Positions 1-7,036 of a stretch of 12,788 nt of DNA are shown piece by piece. A program made the translations under genes and the position numbers. The notes beneath the pieces were generated by a model. The model had not been told where the DNA came from and searched no databases. It saw only the letters and a program-made list of their open reading frames with translations. Position 1 is the first letter of the stretch; each line of letters opens with the position of its first letter. This stretch comes from an uncultured Ellagibacter sp. GTDB lineage: Bacteria; Actinomycetota; Coriobacteriia; Coriobacteriales; Eggerthellaceae. Location of the stretch: positions 1 through 12,788 of the forward strand of contig CAKTSW010000013.1 in NCBI GenBank assembly GCA_934613165.1, given 5' to 3'.

Positions 1-1
1 C

Positions 2-2239
2 CAAAACGGCTTCTTAAGCTTCACTGCAGCATCGAACGTGCTCGACTACGCTCTGATCGAACAGGACGGCGCGTACCTGGTTTACGGGTGCTACGGGGAC
101 GGCACGCCCTGGCTCGCACTTGCAAGCTCGTCGAACCTGTACGGCACGGTCGCCCTGCCTGCGACCACGGTGGAAGTGTTCGAAAACGCCTTCGCTGCAG
201 CGAGCGGCGATTTCTCCGTCAACTGGGATGAATTGAAATCCCTGCAGTTCGTCGACTCGAACGCGTTTTACGGGTCCGGCGTCTCGGGCGAGGTCTACCT
301 GCCCGGCGTCTCGGGCGGTGAGAACAGCATCGCCGAAAACGCCTTCGCCAACTGCCCGAACATCACCTCGCTCGTTTGCGATGCGGAAGTGCTCCGCATC
401 GACGCGGCCGCGTTCGCGGGGTGCGAGAACCTTACGTCCGCGAAGCTCGGCATGTCGTCTTCCTCCGCCGCATCGCGCGTCTTCGCCGGCGCGTTCAACG
501 GCTGCACCAAGCTTGAAACCATCCAATTCACCAGCTCCGACCCGTGCTTCTTGGGGCTCTACAATGCCGGCGTGCCCTTCCAGTTCGACTCGTCGACGTA
601 CTGGGACGATCCCGCCGCCGAAGCGGAGAAGATCAAGGTCGTCGTTCCCGAAGGGGCGAAAGAAAGCTACCTCGAGAAGTGGATCTACCCGTTCGCGGGC
701 GCGACGGACTACGAGGAATACCGTTCCACCACGGTGCGAAGCCTGCGCAAGAGCTTGGGGCACGAGCCGTCGGGCGCCGAAGTCGCGAAGGCGATGGAGG
801 AAGGCCTGCTCGAAGCCGAAAACCGCCTGCGTGCCATGCTCGGCCTCGACGCGGTCGAGCATTCATCGTTCCTTGCCGTCACGGAAGCCGACGACGGGTT
901 CGTGTTCCAGGAAATCGCAGGCACGACGACGCTCCTTGCCGCTCCCAAGGGCGCGACCGAGATCGACTTCAACAAGGTCATTCCCGATTCCACTTACTCC
1001 ATCACGATCGGTTCCGGCGCGTTTGCGAGCTGCAGCGACCTTAAGCGGATCGTGCTTTCCGACAAGGTGACCGGCATCTCCGCGAACGCGTTCGCCGGAT
1101 GCGACGGCGTGACGGTCGAGCTGCCCGACACGACCTGGCCGATTTCCCTTGTGGGGTGGTCGAGCGACGCGCCGTTCACGTTCGGCGCGAACGTGAAGCT
1201 GGTCGCCCCTGAGGACATGATCGGCACCTACATCGACAGCTGGGTTTACAACCTGGTTGGCGCCACGGGATACGACAACTACTACAGCGCGACGATGAAG
1301 AAGCTCTACGGCGATTGGCCTCCCCTGGACGACTCCGAGGTCATCAAGGAAATGTCGGCGAACCTGCTTCCGGCCGAAAACACGCTGCGCAGGCTGTTCG
1401 GGCTCGACGAGGTCGAAGCCTCGTCGTATGTTTCGATTGCCGATAACGACGGGTACGAATTCCAGACCATTCAAGGCACAACCACGCTCGTCTCCGTACC
1501 GAGCAACGCCGTCGTCGTCGATTTGAACGAGGTTATCCCTGATTCGATGAGCAGTATCGTCATCGGCGAGAACGCGTTCCTTTACTGCAACGACCTCGAG
1601 CGCGTCGTGCTTTCCAATAAAGTGTCAGGAATCCAATCGGGCGCTTTCAACGGATTTTTCGAAAAGGTCACGGTGGTCCTTCCTTCCGCGAAAAAGGGAT
1701 CGACGGAGGCTCCCATAAAGCTTTTGGGCGGTGCGTCCGATTCGACGTTCGCGTTCGGTTTCGATAATGTGAAATTGAGCATCCCCGAGGATTCGGCAGA
1801 CGTTTACCTGACAAGCTGGCCGAGGCAATGCATGGGAATTTGCAGCGACGATGACCTGAGCAGCTACGTGTTCAGCAAGTACCGCGACTTCATGTTCGGT
1901 GAAGCCCTTGAGGAAATCACTGCCGACGCGCTCAACAAGGCGGTGAACAAGCCATTCATCCCGCTTGAAAACTACATCCGAAAACTCGCCGGTCTCGACG
2001 AGGTGGAAACGATCGACAAACTTACGTGCTTCTACGACGCGAGCTATTTGCTTTCCGATTGGGGCGACCCCTGGGTCGACGACTCGATAGCTGACGACGA
2101 CTCCGATGGCAGCGACTCGGATGACGGCAACTTCGACGGCGACACCGACGAGACCGTCCCGCCCAGCGACGATGAAAAGAAACCGGGAGAATCGCCTTCG
2201 CAAGCTGGCTCCTCCGAACCTGACGAAGACGTCGCATAG
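2..2239 (+). CDS. BspA-like leucine-rich-repeat protein, 5' partial
   Basis: The frame is open to the window edge, so the start and any signal peptide lie upstream; 745 residues are visible. A GTG at 38 is in frame but has no special claim to be the start. LRR_5 (BspA/Treponema type) repeats recur with the pattern I-x-x-x-AF-x-x-C-x-x-L-x-x-I/V-x-L, for example around nt 330-460, 1010-1110 and 1560-1660. Superimposed on these is a long repeat of 186-197 residues, described separately. The last 53 residues are very rich in D, E, S, G and P. No LPXTG motif or C-terminal membrane helix is visible, so it is not an obvious sortase substrate. BspA-family proteins are usually surface or secreted adhesion proteins; that role here is inferred. 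A strong terminator follows. The family call is secure, the biological role is not. Confidence 0.85.
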   Translation, partial: QNGFLSFTAASNVLDYALIEQDGAYLVYGCYGDGTPWLALASSSNLYGTVALPATTVEVFENAFAAASGDFSVNWDELKSLQFVDSNAFYGSGVSGEVYLPGVSGGENSIAENAFANCPNITSLVCDAEVLRIDAAAFAGCENLTSAKLGMSSSSAASRVFAGAFNGCTKLETIQFTSSDPCFLGLYNAGVPFQFDSSTYWDDPAAEAEKIKVVVPEGAKESYLEKWIYPFAGATDYEEYRSTTVRSLRKSLGHEPSGAEVAKAMEEGLLEAENRLRAMLGLDAVEHSSFLAVTEADDGFVFQEIAGTTTLLAAPKGATEIDFNKVIPDSTYSITIGSGAFASCSDLKRIVLSDKVTGISANAFAGCDGVTVELPDTTWPISLVGWSSDAPFTFGANVKLVAPEDMIGTYIDSWVYNLVGATGYDNYYSATMKKLYGDWPPLDDSEVIKEMSANLLPAENTLRRLFGLDEVEASSYVSIADNDGYEFQTIQGTTTLVSVPSNAVVVDLNEVIPDSMSSIVIGENAFLYCNDLERVVLSNKVSGIQSGAFNGFFEKVTVVLPSAKKGSTEAPIKLLGGASDSTFAFGFDNVKLSIPEDSADVYLTSWPRQCMGICSDDDLSSYVFSKYRDFMFGEALEEITADALNKAVNKPFIPLENYIRKLAGLDEVETIDKLTCFYDASYLLSDWGDPWVDDSIADDDSDGSDSDDGNFDGDTDETVPPSDDEKKPGESPSQAGSSEPDEDVA
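818..2050 (+). repeat. Long intragenic repeats in the LRR protein
   Basis: Units start with an E-N-x-L/I-R-x-L/M-x-GLD-x-VE block at nt 818, 1376 and 1967, giving periods of 186 and 197 residues. The first two units are full and share an ordered series: GLD-x-VE, a DG-[FY]-x-FQ-x-I-x-GTTTL segment, VIPDS, an IG-x-x-AF LRR pair, and a TFAFG/TFGAN-like segment followed by a helical linker. The third is cut off after its first block by the acidic tail. The segment before nt 818 is a diverged earlier unit. The pattern suggests growth by internal duplication of a module made of an LRR pair plus a helical linker. Confidence 0.75.
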
Positions 2240-2261
2240 CCAACGATTCGCAAAGCGTTGG
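2240..2261 (+). other. Small hairpin just after the LRR stop codon
   Basis: CCAACG (2240-2245) pairs with CGTTGG (2256-2261) around a 10-nt loop, directly after the TAG stop. It has no T-tract and lies 9 nt before the main terminator. It may only help stabilise the mRNA end, or may be chance. Confidence 0.3.
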
Positions 2262-2269
2262 GAAAAGGG

Positions 2270-2306
2270 AAACCTGGAAAGCAGATGACATGCTTTCCAG
2301 GTTTTT
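2270..2306 (+). terminator. Intrinsic terminator of the LRR gene
   Basis: A perfect 14-bp stem (2270-2283 with 2291-2304, core AACCTGGAAAGC/GCTTTCCAGGTT) with a 7-nt loop runs into five T's (2302-2306). It separates the LRR gene from the toxin-antitoxin promoter, which begins only a few bases later. Confidence 0.88.
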
Positions 2307-2309
2307 GTA

Positions 2310-2346
2310 TTGCAGCAACTTCTTTCAAGTAGCTATACTGTATAGC
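2310..2346 (+). promoter_or_regulatory. Promoter and palindromic operator of the TA module
   Basis: GCTATAC-T-GTATAGC (2332-2346) is a perfect inverted repeat with 7-nt arms. It contains a good -10 hexamer, TATACT (2334-2339), 18 bp after a weak -35, TTGCAG (2310-2315). The shine-dalgarno AGGAAGGAG (2351-2359) and the antitoxin ATG (2365) follow. RelB/DinJ-type antitoxins usually repress their own operon by binding such palindromes. The overlap of operator and -10 fits that, but binding is inferred. Confidence 0.7.
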
Positions 2347-2364
2347 AAAAAGGAAGGAGCGACC

Positions 2365-2736
2365 ATGACTGCAACGATGGTGCAGATGAACACGCGCATC
2401 GATGCCGATTTGAAGCGACGCGGCGATGAGGCTCTTGAACGCGCCGGGTTCACCCCGTCGCAGGCGATCCGTGCATTATGGGAATACGCCGCGAACCACA
2501 CGCTCGACCCGCAAGCGATTAGGCGCACCCTCGAAAGTGAGGAAGACGCCCTTGCGCGCGAGAAGCGGGAAGCCGAAGGGCATAAAGCCTACGAAGAGGG
2601 GCTCGCTCTCGCGAAGGAAGCTTCGAAAAAGTTAGGGATTCCACTCTCGTTCGATTTTGAGTTTGACGAGCAAGAAATGCTCGAACAGGCTCTTTACGAG
2701 CGTTTCATAGAAGGGAAGCGGGCTTATGAAGTGTGA
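2365..2736 (+). CDS. RelB/DinJ-like antitoxin of a type II TA module
   Basis: This is a 123-residue protein. The N-terminal part has the ribbon-helix-helix pattern of the RelB/DinJ family: a short strand V-Q-M-N-T-R-I-D (6-13), a charged helix (14-27), G-F-T-P-S-Q-A (28-34) and a second helix ending near residue 45. The C-terminal part is highly charged and would wrap the toxin. In this family the N-terminus dimerises and binds DNA, and the C-terminus neutralises the partner. I chose ATG 2365 because AGGAAGGAG lies 5 nt upstream and conserved sequence begins there. An in-frame ATG at 2290 would put the promoter and operator inside the gene. Its last 11 nt overlap the PIN gene, as usual for TA pairs. 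RelB-type proteins classically partner RelE/YafQ-fold toxins, so a PIN partner is notable. Confidence 0.82.
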   Translation: MTATMVQMNTRIDADLKRRGDEALERAGFTPSQAIRALWEYAANHTLDPQAIRRTLESEEDALAREKREAEGHKAYEEGLALAKEASKKLGIPLSFDFEFDEQEMLEQALYERFIEGKRAYEV

Positions 2737-3226
2737 GACAACCCCTCTTGTTCTCGATACGAACGTGATGCTCGACTATTATCTCGGCGACCGCTCGAGA
2801 AGCGGCGAGGCGAAAGCTTTTTTCGACTACGTCCTCAAGCATAAAGAGTCTTGTCCGCTCTTCTATTCACCGCACTGCATCTCGAGTTTGTTCTACCTCA
2901 TCGCGAATGCGACAAAGCAATCCGCTCGACAGCGATTGGCGAGAATCACCGAAAAGGAAGCCTTGGTCGCAATCGAATTCGCATGGGGATGTATCGATCA
3001 CTTGCAGGAAAACGCTACGGCGGTAGGGGCTGACCAATCCGATGTGTGGCTTGCCTGCAAGCTGCGCGGCGTCCACAACGACCTGGAAGACAACCTGATC
3101 ATCGCGGCTGCCATGCGTGCGAACGCGTCGTACCTTATCACCAACGACGAAAAACTCATCAAGCATGCAACGGTTCCTGCCCTCACCCCGAAAGACGCGC
3201 TTGCGGTGCTGCAGGCGTTCAACTAG
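2726..3226 (+). CDS. PIN-domain toxin (VapC-like ribonuclease)
   Basis: This 166-residue protein shows PIN hallmarks. The first strand ends in V-L-D-T-N-V-M-L-D (9-17) with D11 as the first metal ligand. D-L-E-D-N-L-I-I-A-A-A (119-129) gives the third acidic cluster. A-S-Y-L-I-T-N-D (134-141) gives the last acidic position. The helix that usually carries a conserved glutamate reads C-I-S-S-L-F-Y-L (51-58) with no acid, so the active site may be non-canonical, as in some PIN_3-type subfamilies. PIN toxins are Mg-dependent ribonucleases that cleave tRNA, rRNA or mRNA; the target here is unknown. The ATG lies inside the antitoxin gene (11-nt overlap) after GAAGGGAAG. A hairpin at the stop codon probably ends the operon. 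Confidence 0.82.
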   Translation: MKCETTPLVLDTNVMLDYYLGDRSRSGEAKAFFDYVLKHKESCPLFYSPHCISSLFYLIANATKQSARQRLARITEKEALVAIEFAWGCIDHLQENATAVGADQSDVWLACKLRGVHNDLEDNLIIAAAMRANASYLITNDEKLIKHATVPALTPKDALAVLQAFN

Positions 3227-3255
3227 CAAGAGGTGCACAGTACCGCACCTCTTGC
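3226..3255 (+). terminator. Hairpin at the PIN stop codon (first of three)
   Basis: GCAAGAGGTGC (3226-3236) pairs perfectly with GCACCTCTTGC (3245-3255) around an 8-nt loop. The stem starts on the last base of the TAG stop. There is no T-tract on either strand, so it would be a U-less actinobacterial-type terminator or an RNA-stabilising end. A 7-nt tandem repeat, GATGCGA twice (3256-3269), follows at once. Confidence 0.5.
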
Positions 3256-3269
3256 GATGCGAGATGCGA

Positions 3270-3305
3270 AAGCGCTCCCGTACCTTGGTCGGTACGGGAG
3301 CGCTT
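3270..3305. terminator. 15-bp perfect hairpin in the convergent gap (second)
   Basis: AAGCGCTCCCGTACC (3270-3284) and GGTACGGGAGCGCTT (3291-3305) form a perfect 15-bp stem with the 6-nt loop TTGGTC. It lies between the plus-strand PIN gene and the minus-strand gatB, so it could stop transcription from both sides. T's are few (TTGTT at the plus-strand exit). Confidence 0.6.
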
Positions 3306-3340
3306 GTTGGTCGGCGCCTTGGAAATCGAAGCTTATGGGC

Positions 3341-3376
3341 TCGTCGTGGTCGCTCACCGATTGGCGACCACGACGA
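3341..3376. terminator. 13-bp perfect hairpin downstream of gatB (third)
   Basis: TCGTCGTGGTCGC (3341-3353) pairs perfectly with GCGACCACGACGA (3364-3376) around a 10-nt loop. It lies 15 nt beyond the gatB stop codon on the minus strand, the right place for a gatCAB terminator, though no T-tract follows. Confidence 0.55.
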
Positions 3377-3391
3377 TTGACGGCCCCAGCT

Positions 3392-4969
3392 CTACTCGGC
3401 AAGCTTTTTCGCAAGCAGCTGGTTGATGACCTTGGGGTTGCCCTGCCCGCGCATCTCCTTCATGCACTGGCCCACGAAGAACCCGATCACCTTGGTGTTG
3501 CCGTCCTTGTAGCGCGCGACCTCGTCGGGGTTCGCGGCGATCACCTCGTCGACGACGGTCTCGATGGCCCCCGTGTCGGAAACCTGCTTCATGCCGCGTT
3601 CCTCCACGATGGCGGACGGGTCTTTGTCCTCGTCCATCACCGCGACGAACACTTCCTTCGCCTGCTTCGAGGAAATCGAGTCGCTCGCGAGCAGCTTCAC
3701 CAATTCGACGGCACGCGCCGGGGTGAGTGGGCTTTCCGCGATCGACGCGCCCTCGCTCGCGTTCAGCCACGCCGCGATGTCGTTGATCGCCAGGTTGGCA
3801 ACCGGCTTCGCGAGCGCGGAGGCATCCTTTCCTGCGCATTCCATGCATTTCTCGAAGAACGGCGCGATTCCCTCGCCGTCGACGAGCTGGCGCGCGTCGT
3901 AGGCGGAAAGGCCGAACTCGCTTGCGAAGCGCGCGGCCTTCTGGTCGGGCAGCTCGGGCAACTTGGCGCGCACACCTTCGATGAACTCGTCAGACAGGTC
4001 GTAGGGCGCCAGGTCGGGCTCGGGGAACAGGCGATAGTCATCGGCCGTTTCCTTCACGCGCATGACGATGGTGTGCTTCATCGTCGGGTCCCAATGGCGC
4101 GTTTCCTGGTAGATCTGCCCGCCTTCTTCGAGCACCTCCGCCTGGCGGCAGATTTCGTACGCCAAGCCGTCGTGCAGGCTTTTGAAGCTGTTCATGTTCT
4201 TGAGCTCGGTCTTCACGCCGAGCTTGGTCGACCCGCGGCGGCGCAGGCTGACGTTGCCGTCGCAGCGCATGGAGCCTTCCTCCATCGAGCAGTCGGAAAT
4301 GCCGATGGCAAGGTAGATCTGGCGCAGCTTCTGCATGAAGAGGCGCGCTTCCTCGGGCGTGCGCAGGTCGGGCTCGGTGACGAGCTCGATGAGCGGCGTG
4401 CCGGCGCGGTTGTAGTCCACGAGCGAATGCGTCGCGCCCGCGATGCGGCCCTCGTCGCCGCCGATGTGGATCATCTTGCCCGCGTCTTCTTCCATGTGGA
4501 TGCGCGTGATGCCCACGTGCGCCGTGTAGCCGGTGTCGGTGACAGTGACGTTTTCGCAGGTGTCGCCCGGCGCGAGGCCTGCGATGTCGGCGCGTTCCTT
4601 CGCAGCGGCACCGTCGACGTCCAAGTCCAAGTGCCCGCGCATGCAGAACGCCACGGGACCCTGCGTGGTTTGGAAGTTCTTGGCCATGTCGGGGTACATG
4701 TAGTTCTTGCGGTAGAACATGCTGTGCTTCTCGATGTCGCAGTTCGTCGCAAGGCCGGCAAGCACGATGGACTCGATCGCGGCCTTGTTCGGCACGGGCA
4801 AAGCGCCCGGAAGGCCAAGGCACACAGGACACGTGTGCGTGTTGGGCGCGGCGCCGAATTCGAGCTTGCAGCCGCAGAACATCTTCGTGGTGAGCGTGGT
4901 CAGCTCGGCATGGATTTCCAGGCCGATGACGGCCTCCCAATCCTTTAAGACTTCTTCCAGCTTCTTCAT
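3392..4969 (-). CDS. gatB: Asp/Glu-tRNA amidotransferase subunit B
   Basis: This 525-residue protein is full length, slightly longer than many GatB proteins (about 475-500). GatB binds mischarged Glu-tRNA(Gln)/Asp-tRNA(Asn), phosphorylates the side-chain carboxylate with ATP, and transamidates it with ammonia from GatA. Visible motifs: V-I-G-L-E-I-H-A-E-L (14-23); four cysteines (C32, C34, C47, C50) placed like the family zinc site; the D-Y-N-R-A-G-T-P-L-I-E-L-V-T-E-P-D signature; E-G-S-M-R-C-D-G-N-V-S; and E-L-K-N-M-N-S-F. The C-terminal part from about residue 370 is the helical YqeY-like tRNA-binding tail. The start follows GAGGTGAGCAGGTAAT, whose TAA ends a possible micro-ORF one base before this ATG. 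It is the last gene of the gatCAB operon. Confidence 0.97.
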   Translation of the reverse strand: MKKLEEVLKDWEAVIGLEIHAELTTLTTKMFCGCKLEFGAAPNTHTCPVCLGLPGALPVPNKAAIESIVLAGLATNCDIEKHSMFYRKNYMYPDMAKNFQTTQGPVAFCMRGHLDLDVDGAAAKERADIAGLAPGDTCENVTVTDTGYTAHVGITRIHMEEDAGKMIHIGGDEGRIAGATHSLVDYNRAGTPLIELVTEPDLRTPEEARLFMQKLRQIYLAIGISDCSMEEGSMRCDGNVSLRRRGSTKLGVKTELKNMNSFKSLHDGLAYEICRQAEVLEEGGQIYQETRHWDPTMKHTIVMRVKETADDYRLFPEPDLAPYDLSDEFIEGVRAKLPELPDQKAARFASEFGLSAYDARQLVDGEGIAPFFEKCMECAGKDASALAKPVANLAINDIAAWLNASEGASIAESPLTPARAVELVKLLASDSISSKQAKEVFVAVMDEDKDPSAIVEERGMKQVSDTGAIETVVDEVIAANPDEVARYKDGNTKVIGFFVGQCMKEMRGQGNPKVINQLLAKKLAE

Positions 4970-4970
4970 A

Positions 4971-5069
4971 TTACCTGCTCACCTCAATCGTCCAGCGCGC
5001 CTGCGCTTCGCTTCGCGATGCTCGGCGTTTGGCAGCCGATAGCGCTGTCGAATCCTCGAATTCCTTCAT
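4971..5069 (-). CDS. Possible 32-residue micro-ORF between gatA and gatB
   Basis: On the minus strand, an ATG lies one base after the gatA TAG and opens a frame ending in TAA one base before the gatB ATG. It thus fills the 101-nt gap almost exactly. GGGGGAG in the gatA tail is a strong shine-dalgarno 5 nt upstream. The peptide starts M-K-E-F-E-D-S-T-A-L and is basic and Arg/Ala/Ser-rich in the middle. I recognise no family. It could be a real small protein, or a coupling ORF carrying ribosomes from gatA to gatB, since its final codons contain the gatB ribosome site. It could also be chance, because the length is short and the GC-rich strand has few stops. Confidence 0.35.
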   Translation of the reverse strand: MKEFEDSTALSAAKRRASRSEAQARWTIEVSR

Positions 5070-5070
5070 G

Positions 5071-6561
5071 CTACTCCCCCGCCTTTCCGTTCGCGAACGC
5101 GGGGGCTACGGGGGCGGCTCCGTACTCGCGTTCGAGCGCCATGGCAGCGCGGAACATGTTCTCGTCCTTGAACTGGGGCGACATCAGCTGCACGCCAATG
5201 GGCAGCCCCGAAACATCACCCAAGCCGCACGGCATGCTCATGCCGCCGTTGCCCGCGATGTTGAGCGAGATGGTGAACACGTCGGACAGGTACATGGTGG
5301 CAGGGTCGGCGATCTCGCCGAACTTGAACGCCGGGCGCGGTGCCGCCGGTGCCAGGATGACGTCGCACTTCTCGTAGGCGCGGCGGTAGTCCTCGGTGAT
5401 GAGCGTGCGCACCTGCTGTGCCGGGTAGTAGTACTTTTCGTACACGCCCGACGAAAGCAGATAGCTTCCTAACATGATGCGGCGCTTCGCTTCGGCACCG
5501 AAGCCCTTCGCGCGGCTCGCCTCGTACTGCCCGCCCAAGTCCTTGTGGCCGGGGTCGCAGAGCCCGTAGCGCACCGAGTCGAAGCGCGCCAGGTTTGAAA
5601 ACGCCTCGCACGGGCCGAGCACGTAATACGCGCTGATGGCGGCATCGATGTGGGGCAGCTCCACCTCCACGAGCTCGGCGCCTTGGGCCTCAAGTTTCGC
5701 GGCCGCTTCGAGCGCGCGCGCCTTCACCTCGGGCACAAGGCCCTCGGCTTCCATGAACTCCTTCACGATGCCTACGCGCATGCCGGCGACGTCCTGCTTG
5801 CATGCAGCGCGGAAATCGGCTTTCACCTGCTGGGACGTGCAATCGAGCTCGTCGTGGCCGCAGATGGCGTCCATGACCGCCGCTGCGTCCTCCACGCTGC
5901 GAGCGAACGGTCCCACCTGGTCGAGCGAGCTGCCGAAGGCCACGACGCCGTAGCGCGACACCATGCCGTAGGTGGGTTTCACGCCGACGATGCCGCAGAA
6001 ACTCGCCGGCTGACGGATCGAACCGCCCGTGTCGCTGCCGAGCGTGACGCACGCCATGCCCGCCGCGACCGCTGCCGCGCTTCCGCCCGACGATCCGCCC
6101 GGCACGCGGTCCAGGTCCCACGGGTTGTGCGTCGGGCCGAACGCGGAGGACTCGGTGGAGCTGCCGAAGGCGAACTCGTCCATGTTGAGCTTGCCGAGCG
6201 GGATGCCGCCCGCCTCGATCGTGCGCGCGACGCACGTGGCCGTGTAGGGCGACACGTAGTTCTCGAGCATATGAGACGCGCAGGTGGTGTGCGTGCCTTC
6301 AAGGTTCATGTTGTCCTTGAAGGCGACGGGCACGCCCGCAAGCGGCCCGAGCTCGTCGAAGGTGCCGGTCGCGATCGCGGCGTCGATGCGCTCGGCGGCG
6401 GCGAAGGCGGCGTCCTCGGTGAGCTCCAGGAACGCATGGACCTTTTCGTCCGCAGTTTTGATGTGGGCAAACGCCGCTTCGGCCACGTCGTGCGCGGTGA
6501 AGTCGCCCGCGCGCAGGCCCGCTTGGATCTGCGCTATGCCCATGTCGGTGGAAAACGCCAT
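5071..6561 (-). CDS. gatA: Asp/Glu-tRNA amidotransferase subunit A
   Basis: This 496-residue protein has normal family length. GatA is the amidase-signature glutaminase that releases ammonia for GatB. The catalytic Ser-cisSer-Lys triad is visible (numbering from ATG 6561): K82 in G-V-P-V-A-F-K-D-N; S157 in P-G-G-S-S-G-G-S; and the nucleophile S181 in S-D-T-G-G-S-I-R-Q-P. The spacing is that of known GatA enzymes. The ATG overlaps the gatC stop by one base (TGATG) and follows the shine-dalgarno GAAGGGGG. A GTG one codon earlier is a less likely start. Overlap and shared strand show translational coupling in a gatC-gatA-gatB operon. Confidence 0.97.
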   Translation of the reverse strand: MAFSTDMGIAQIQAGLRAGDFTAHDVAEAAFAHIKTADEKVHAFLELTEDAAFAAAERIDAAIATGTFDELGPLAGVPVAFKDNMNLEGTHTTCASHMLENYVSPYTATCVARTIEAGGIPLGKLNMDEFAFGSSTESSAFGPTHNPWDLDRVPGGSSGGSAAAVAAGMACVTLGSDTGGSIRQPASFCGIVGVKPTYGMVSRYGVVAFGSSLDQVGPFARSVEDAAAVMDAICGHDELDCTSQQVKADFRAACKQDVAGMRVGIVKEFMEAEGLVPEVKARALEAAAKLEAQGAELVEVELPHIDAAISAYYVLGPCEAFSNLARFDSVRYGLCDPGHKDLGGQYEASRAKGFGAEAKRRIMLGSYLLSSGVYEKYYYPAQQVRTLITEDYRRAYEKCDVILAPAAPRPAFKFGEIADPATMYLSDVFTISLNIAGNGGMSMPCGLGDVSGLPIGVQLMSPQFKDENMFRAAMALEREYGAAPVAPAFANGKAGE

Positions 6562-6872
6562 CACTGATCGCCCCCTTCGCCGAGGATGGACGGGATGAGG
6601 AACGAGCCGTCTTGCTGCTTGGGCGCGTTCTCGAGCGCAACTTCCTGCGAGAAGCTTTCGCGCTCCACGTCTTCGCGCATGACGTTGGAAAGGCTTCCGA
6701 TCGGGTGGAACGTCGGCTCCACGCCGTCGAGGTCGAGTTGGGTGATCGGCTCGAGCGTGTCGATGATGCTGTTCAGGTCCTGGGTCATCTGAGCGAGCTC
6801 ATCGGCATCGAGCCCGATGCGCGCATACGTTGCGATATCGCGCACATCGCGTTCGGTAAGATGTTGGGTCAT
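6561..6872 (-). CDS. gatC: Asp/Glu-tRNA amidotransferase subunit C
   Basis: This 103-residue protein has typical GatC length. It stabilises GatA and wraps the GatA-GatB interface. Diagnostic segments: I-A-T-Y-A-R-I-G-L (13-21), followed by a helix with L-N-S-I-I-D-T-L (36-43), then V-E-P-T-F-H-P (53-59), R-E-D, and a conserved C-terminal L-E-N-A-P-K-Q-Q-D-G-S-F-L-I-P. The start at 6872 is preceded by GAAAGGA with 7-nt spacing and matches the family N-terminus. The frame runs open further upstream, but that would include the promoter and gives no family-like sequence. It is the first gene of the operon. Confidence 0.96.
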   Translation of the reverse strand: MTQHLTERDVRDIATYARIGLDADELAQMTQDLNSIIDTLEPITQLDLDGVEPTFHPIGSLSNVMREDVERESFSQEVALENAPKQQDGSFLIPSILGEGGDQ

Positions 6873-6900
6873 GGATGCGTCCTTTCGTGCATACAGCGAA

Positions 6901-6909
6901 ATGATAGCA
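6901..6909 (-). promoter_or_regulatory. gatC: Extended -10 promoter of gatCAB
   Basis: On the minus strand TGCTATCAT matches an extended -10 (TGn plus TATAAT with one mismatch), 29 nt before the gatC ATG. It would start transcription about 20 nt upstream of the start codon. No convincing -35 is visible, which extended -10 promoters tolerate. Confidence 0.5.
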
Positions 6910-7036
6910 AAGGACGCTCGGTTTGCCGACGTGAAGGCCCCGAAGTCACCCGTTCTTAACAGGTGCGCAGCGGGATCGAGCCTCATTCCGGCGATGTGCG
7001 GGCAGGTCCGGGCGGCGGCGACCATGCGGGAAAACC

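Noticed and set aside
14..862. A 282-codon open frame on the minus strand inside the LRR gene
   Set aside because: It is antisense to repeats that match BspA-type LRRs; composition is that of a shadow frame.
818..1966. Possible recombination-driven or CRISPR-like repeats in the LRR gene
   Set aside because: The repeats are protein-level modules of about 190 codons with diverged DNA, not short identical direct repeats with spacers.
2290..2364. An earlier in-frame ATG that would lengthen the antitoxin by 25 residues
   Set aside because: It starts inside the terminator hairpin, covers the promoter and operator, and lacks a ribosome site.
3233..4948. A 571-codon open frame on the plus strand opposite gatB
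   Set aside because: It is antisense to a secure gatB and has H/R/V/D/L-rich composition and no motifs, so it is a shadow frame.
5650..6567. A 305-codon open frame on the plus strand opposite gatA
   Set aside because: It is a shadow of gatA with arginine-rich, motif-free translation.
6873..7025. An upstream extension of gatC to 154 codons
   Set aside because: The extra 51 codons do not resemble GatC and contain the promoter; ATG 6872 has a good shine-dalgarno and the family N-terminus.
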